This document shows, piece after piece, positions 63,093 through 64,000 of a stretch of 64,000 nt of DNA. How positions within the stretch are numbered: the first letter of the stretch is position 1; every line of letters starts with the position of its first letter. Source of the stretch: Natronorubrum sediminis (lineage in GTDB: Archaea; Halobacteriota; Halobacteria; Halobacteriales; Natrialbaceae); assembly GCF_900108095.1 (NCBI RefSeq), contig NZ_FNWL01000006.1:95713-159712 (forward strand), in the 5' to 3' direction. A model generated the notes under the pieces. The model was not told the DNA's origin, searched no databases, and saw nothing but the letters and a program-made list of their open reading frames with translations. The position numbers were made by a program, and so were the translations under genes.

Positions 63093-63427
63093 ACTTCGGT
63101 AATAGGGAACAACCCACATATACGTTGGTCTCGGCGAGTAGGTGACACGGGTGTTCGAACGCCTCGAACCAGACAACAGGGACGTGACTCGGTACCGAGT
63201 ACAAAAAGGGGAACCGCCGGCGTTCGAAAGTATCGAGCGGAGATCTATCGTCGAAACGTGAAGCGCCACGACCGCAAGCGATTGGATCGGTGGATCGACG
63301 AGAACGTGATCGGTGAACCGCCTCGGGGCTTGACCTCGAGGCACCCGGCCTGATTTTTTGTAGACGCTCCCTCACCGCTCTGCCGTGCGAGTAACGTTTA
63401 TCACTGTATCCCGAAAACTACCCAGAG
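63093..63427. other. Intergenic with divergent promoters
   Basis: About 335 bases between the leftward ligase and rightward amidase. AT boxes near 63119 (ligase) and 63399 (gtttatca, amidase) fit leaderless promoters. No gene is evident. Confidence 0.5.
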
Positions 63428-64000
63428 ATGTCACGCGACCCGTGTTTCATGTCAATGGTGGAGCTCGCGGAAGGAATCGCCGGTGGGGAGTTGTCCCCGA
63501 TCGACGTTGTCGACGCGCATCTCGAGCGAATCAACCGTCGAAACGACGAACTGAGCGCGTACAGCACGGTCATCGACGAACGGGCACGAGCGGCCGCACG
63601 CGAGGCCCAGTTGGCGATCGAGCGGAATGAAGACACCGGCCCGTTGCACGGTGTTCCGATCGCGATCAAGGACCTCTTTGCGTTAAAAGCGGGCGTTCGT
63701 CACACGTTCGGATCGACGGTTTTCGACGATTTCGTTCCAGATCGAACGTCTCCCGTCGTCCAGCGCCTGGAGGACGCCGGTGCGATCATCATCGGAAAGA
63801 CGAACACTCCGGAGTTCGGGAACCGACCGACGACCGATAACGATCTCGTCGGTATCACCCGAAACCCGTTCGATACCGAACGGACAGCAGGGGGATCGTC
63901 CGGTGGGAGCGCGGCCGCCGTCGCAGACGGACTCGCCCCTGCGGCGCAGGGATCCGACGCCGGCGGATCGGTTCGAATTCCAGCCGCCTGTTGTGGTGTT
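63428..64000 (+). CDS. Amidase signature enzyme, 3' end cut by window edge
   Basis: Amidase-signature hydrolase, first 191 residues. The catalytic triad is visible: Lys81 in GVPIAIKD, cis-Ser in AGGSSGGSAAA (154-164) and nucleophile Ser181 in QGSDAGGSVRIPA. It cleaves amide bonds to release ammonia or an amine. Could be related to GatA, but the lone context with an amidohydrolase and transporter favours a catabolic amidase. A TATA-like gtttatca about 29 nt upstream supports this ATG. Confidence 0.9.
   Translation, partial: MSRDPCFMSMVELAEGIAGGELSPIDVVDAHLERINRRNDELSAYSTVIDERARAAAREAQLAIERNEDTGPLHGVPIAIKDLFALKAGVRHTFGSTVFDDFVPDRTSPVVQRLEDAGAIIIGKTNTPEFGNRPTTDNDLVGITRNPFDTERTAGGSSGGSAAAVADGLAPAAQGSDAGGSVRIPAACCGV

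Overview
The window looks like chromosome or megaplasmid of a halophilic archaeon (class Halobacteria, probably Natrialbales-like; the genus is a guess). The proteins are very acidic. Lipoproteins carry twin-arginine signals ending in a lipobox. Many genes have an AT-rich box about 25-30 nt before the start codon and no ribosome-binding site, as in leaderless haloarchaeal transcripts. The rdfA/sph pair is typical of haloarchaea. No rRNA, tRNA, CRISPR array or intact insertion sequence was seen.

About 50 kb (1-51,280) is a dense catabolic region for organic acids handled as CoA thioesters. It holds three TAXI-type solute-binding lipoproteins, two fused TRAP permeases, three AMP-forming acyl-CoA ligases (a fourth lies at the right end), five acyl-CoA dehydrogenases, four crotonases, three intact SDR oxidoreductases, one 3-hydroxyacyl-CoA dehydrogenase, two thiolase-fold proteins (one with a DUF35 partner) and three family III CoA-transferases. 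Sub-blocks stand out. Block 3,317-12,787 resembles an acyclic-terpene-utilisation (Atu) set: crotonase, dienoyl-CoA-reductase-like SDR, carboxyltransferase, ligase, acyl-CoA dehydrogenases and AtuA split into two genes. Block 18,241-27,498 has a heteromeric dehydrogenase pair, a ligase, two APH-type kinases, an amidohydrolase and a Rieske protein, and recalls 4-hydroxy-acid (levulinate, lva-type) catabolism. Block 34,153-41,683 holds 3-hydroxyacyl-CoA dehydrogenase, crotonases, a ligase, a thiolase-DUF35 pair and an acyl-CoA dehydrogenase. An Lrp/AsnC regulator at about 32.3 kb is the only recognisable transcription factor.

From 51,281 to 58,376 the character changes to lower GC and gene remnants: an SDR tail, an enolase-superfamily epimerase tail, a DUF262 fragment, a transposase tail, a broken aspartate dehydrogenase and an aldehyde dehydrogenase tail. 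Amid these lie a roughly 550-bp degenerate 8-bp tandem repeat and an intact rdfA-sph pair (cell-shape factor plus SMC-like ATPase with an altered P-loop).

The right end (58,377-64,000) returns to ordinary catabolism: a D-aminoacylase-family amidohydrolase, an MFS carrier, an acyl-CoA ligase and the start of an amidase.
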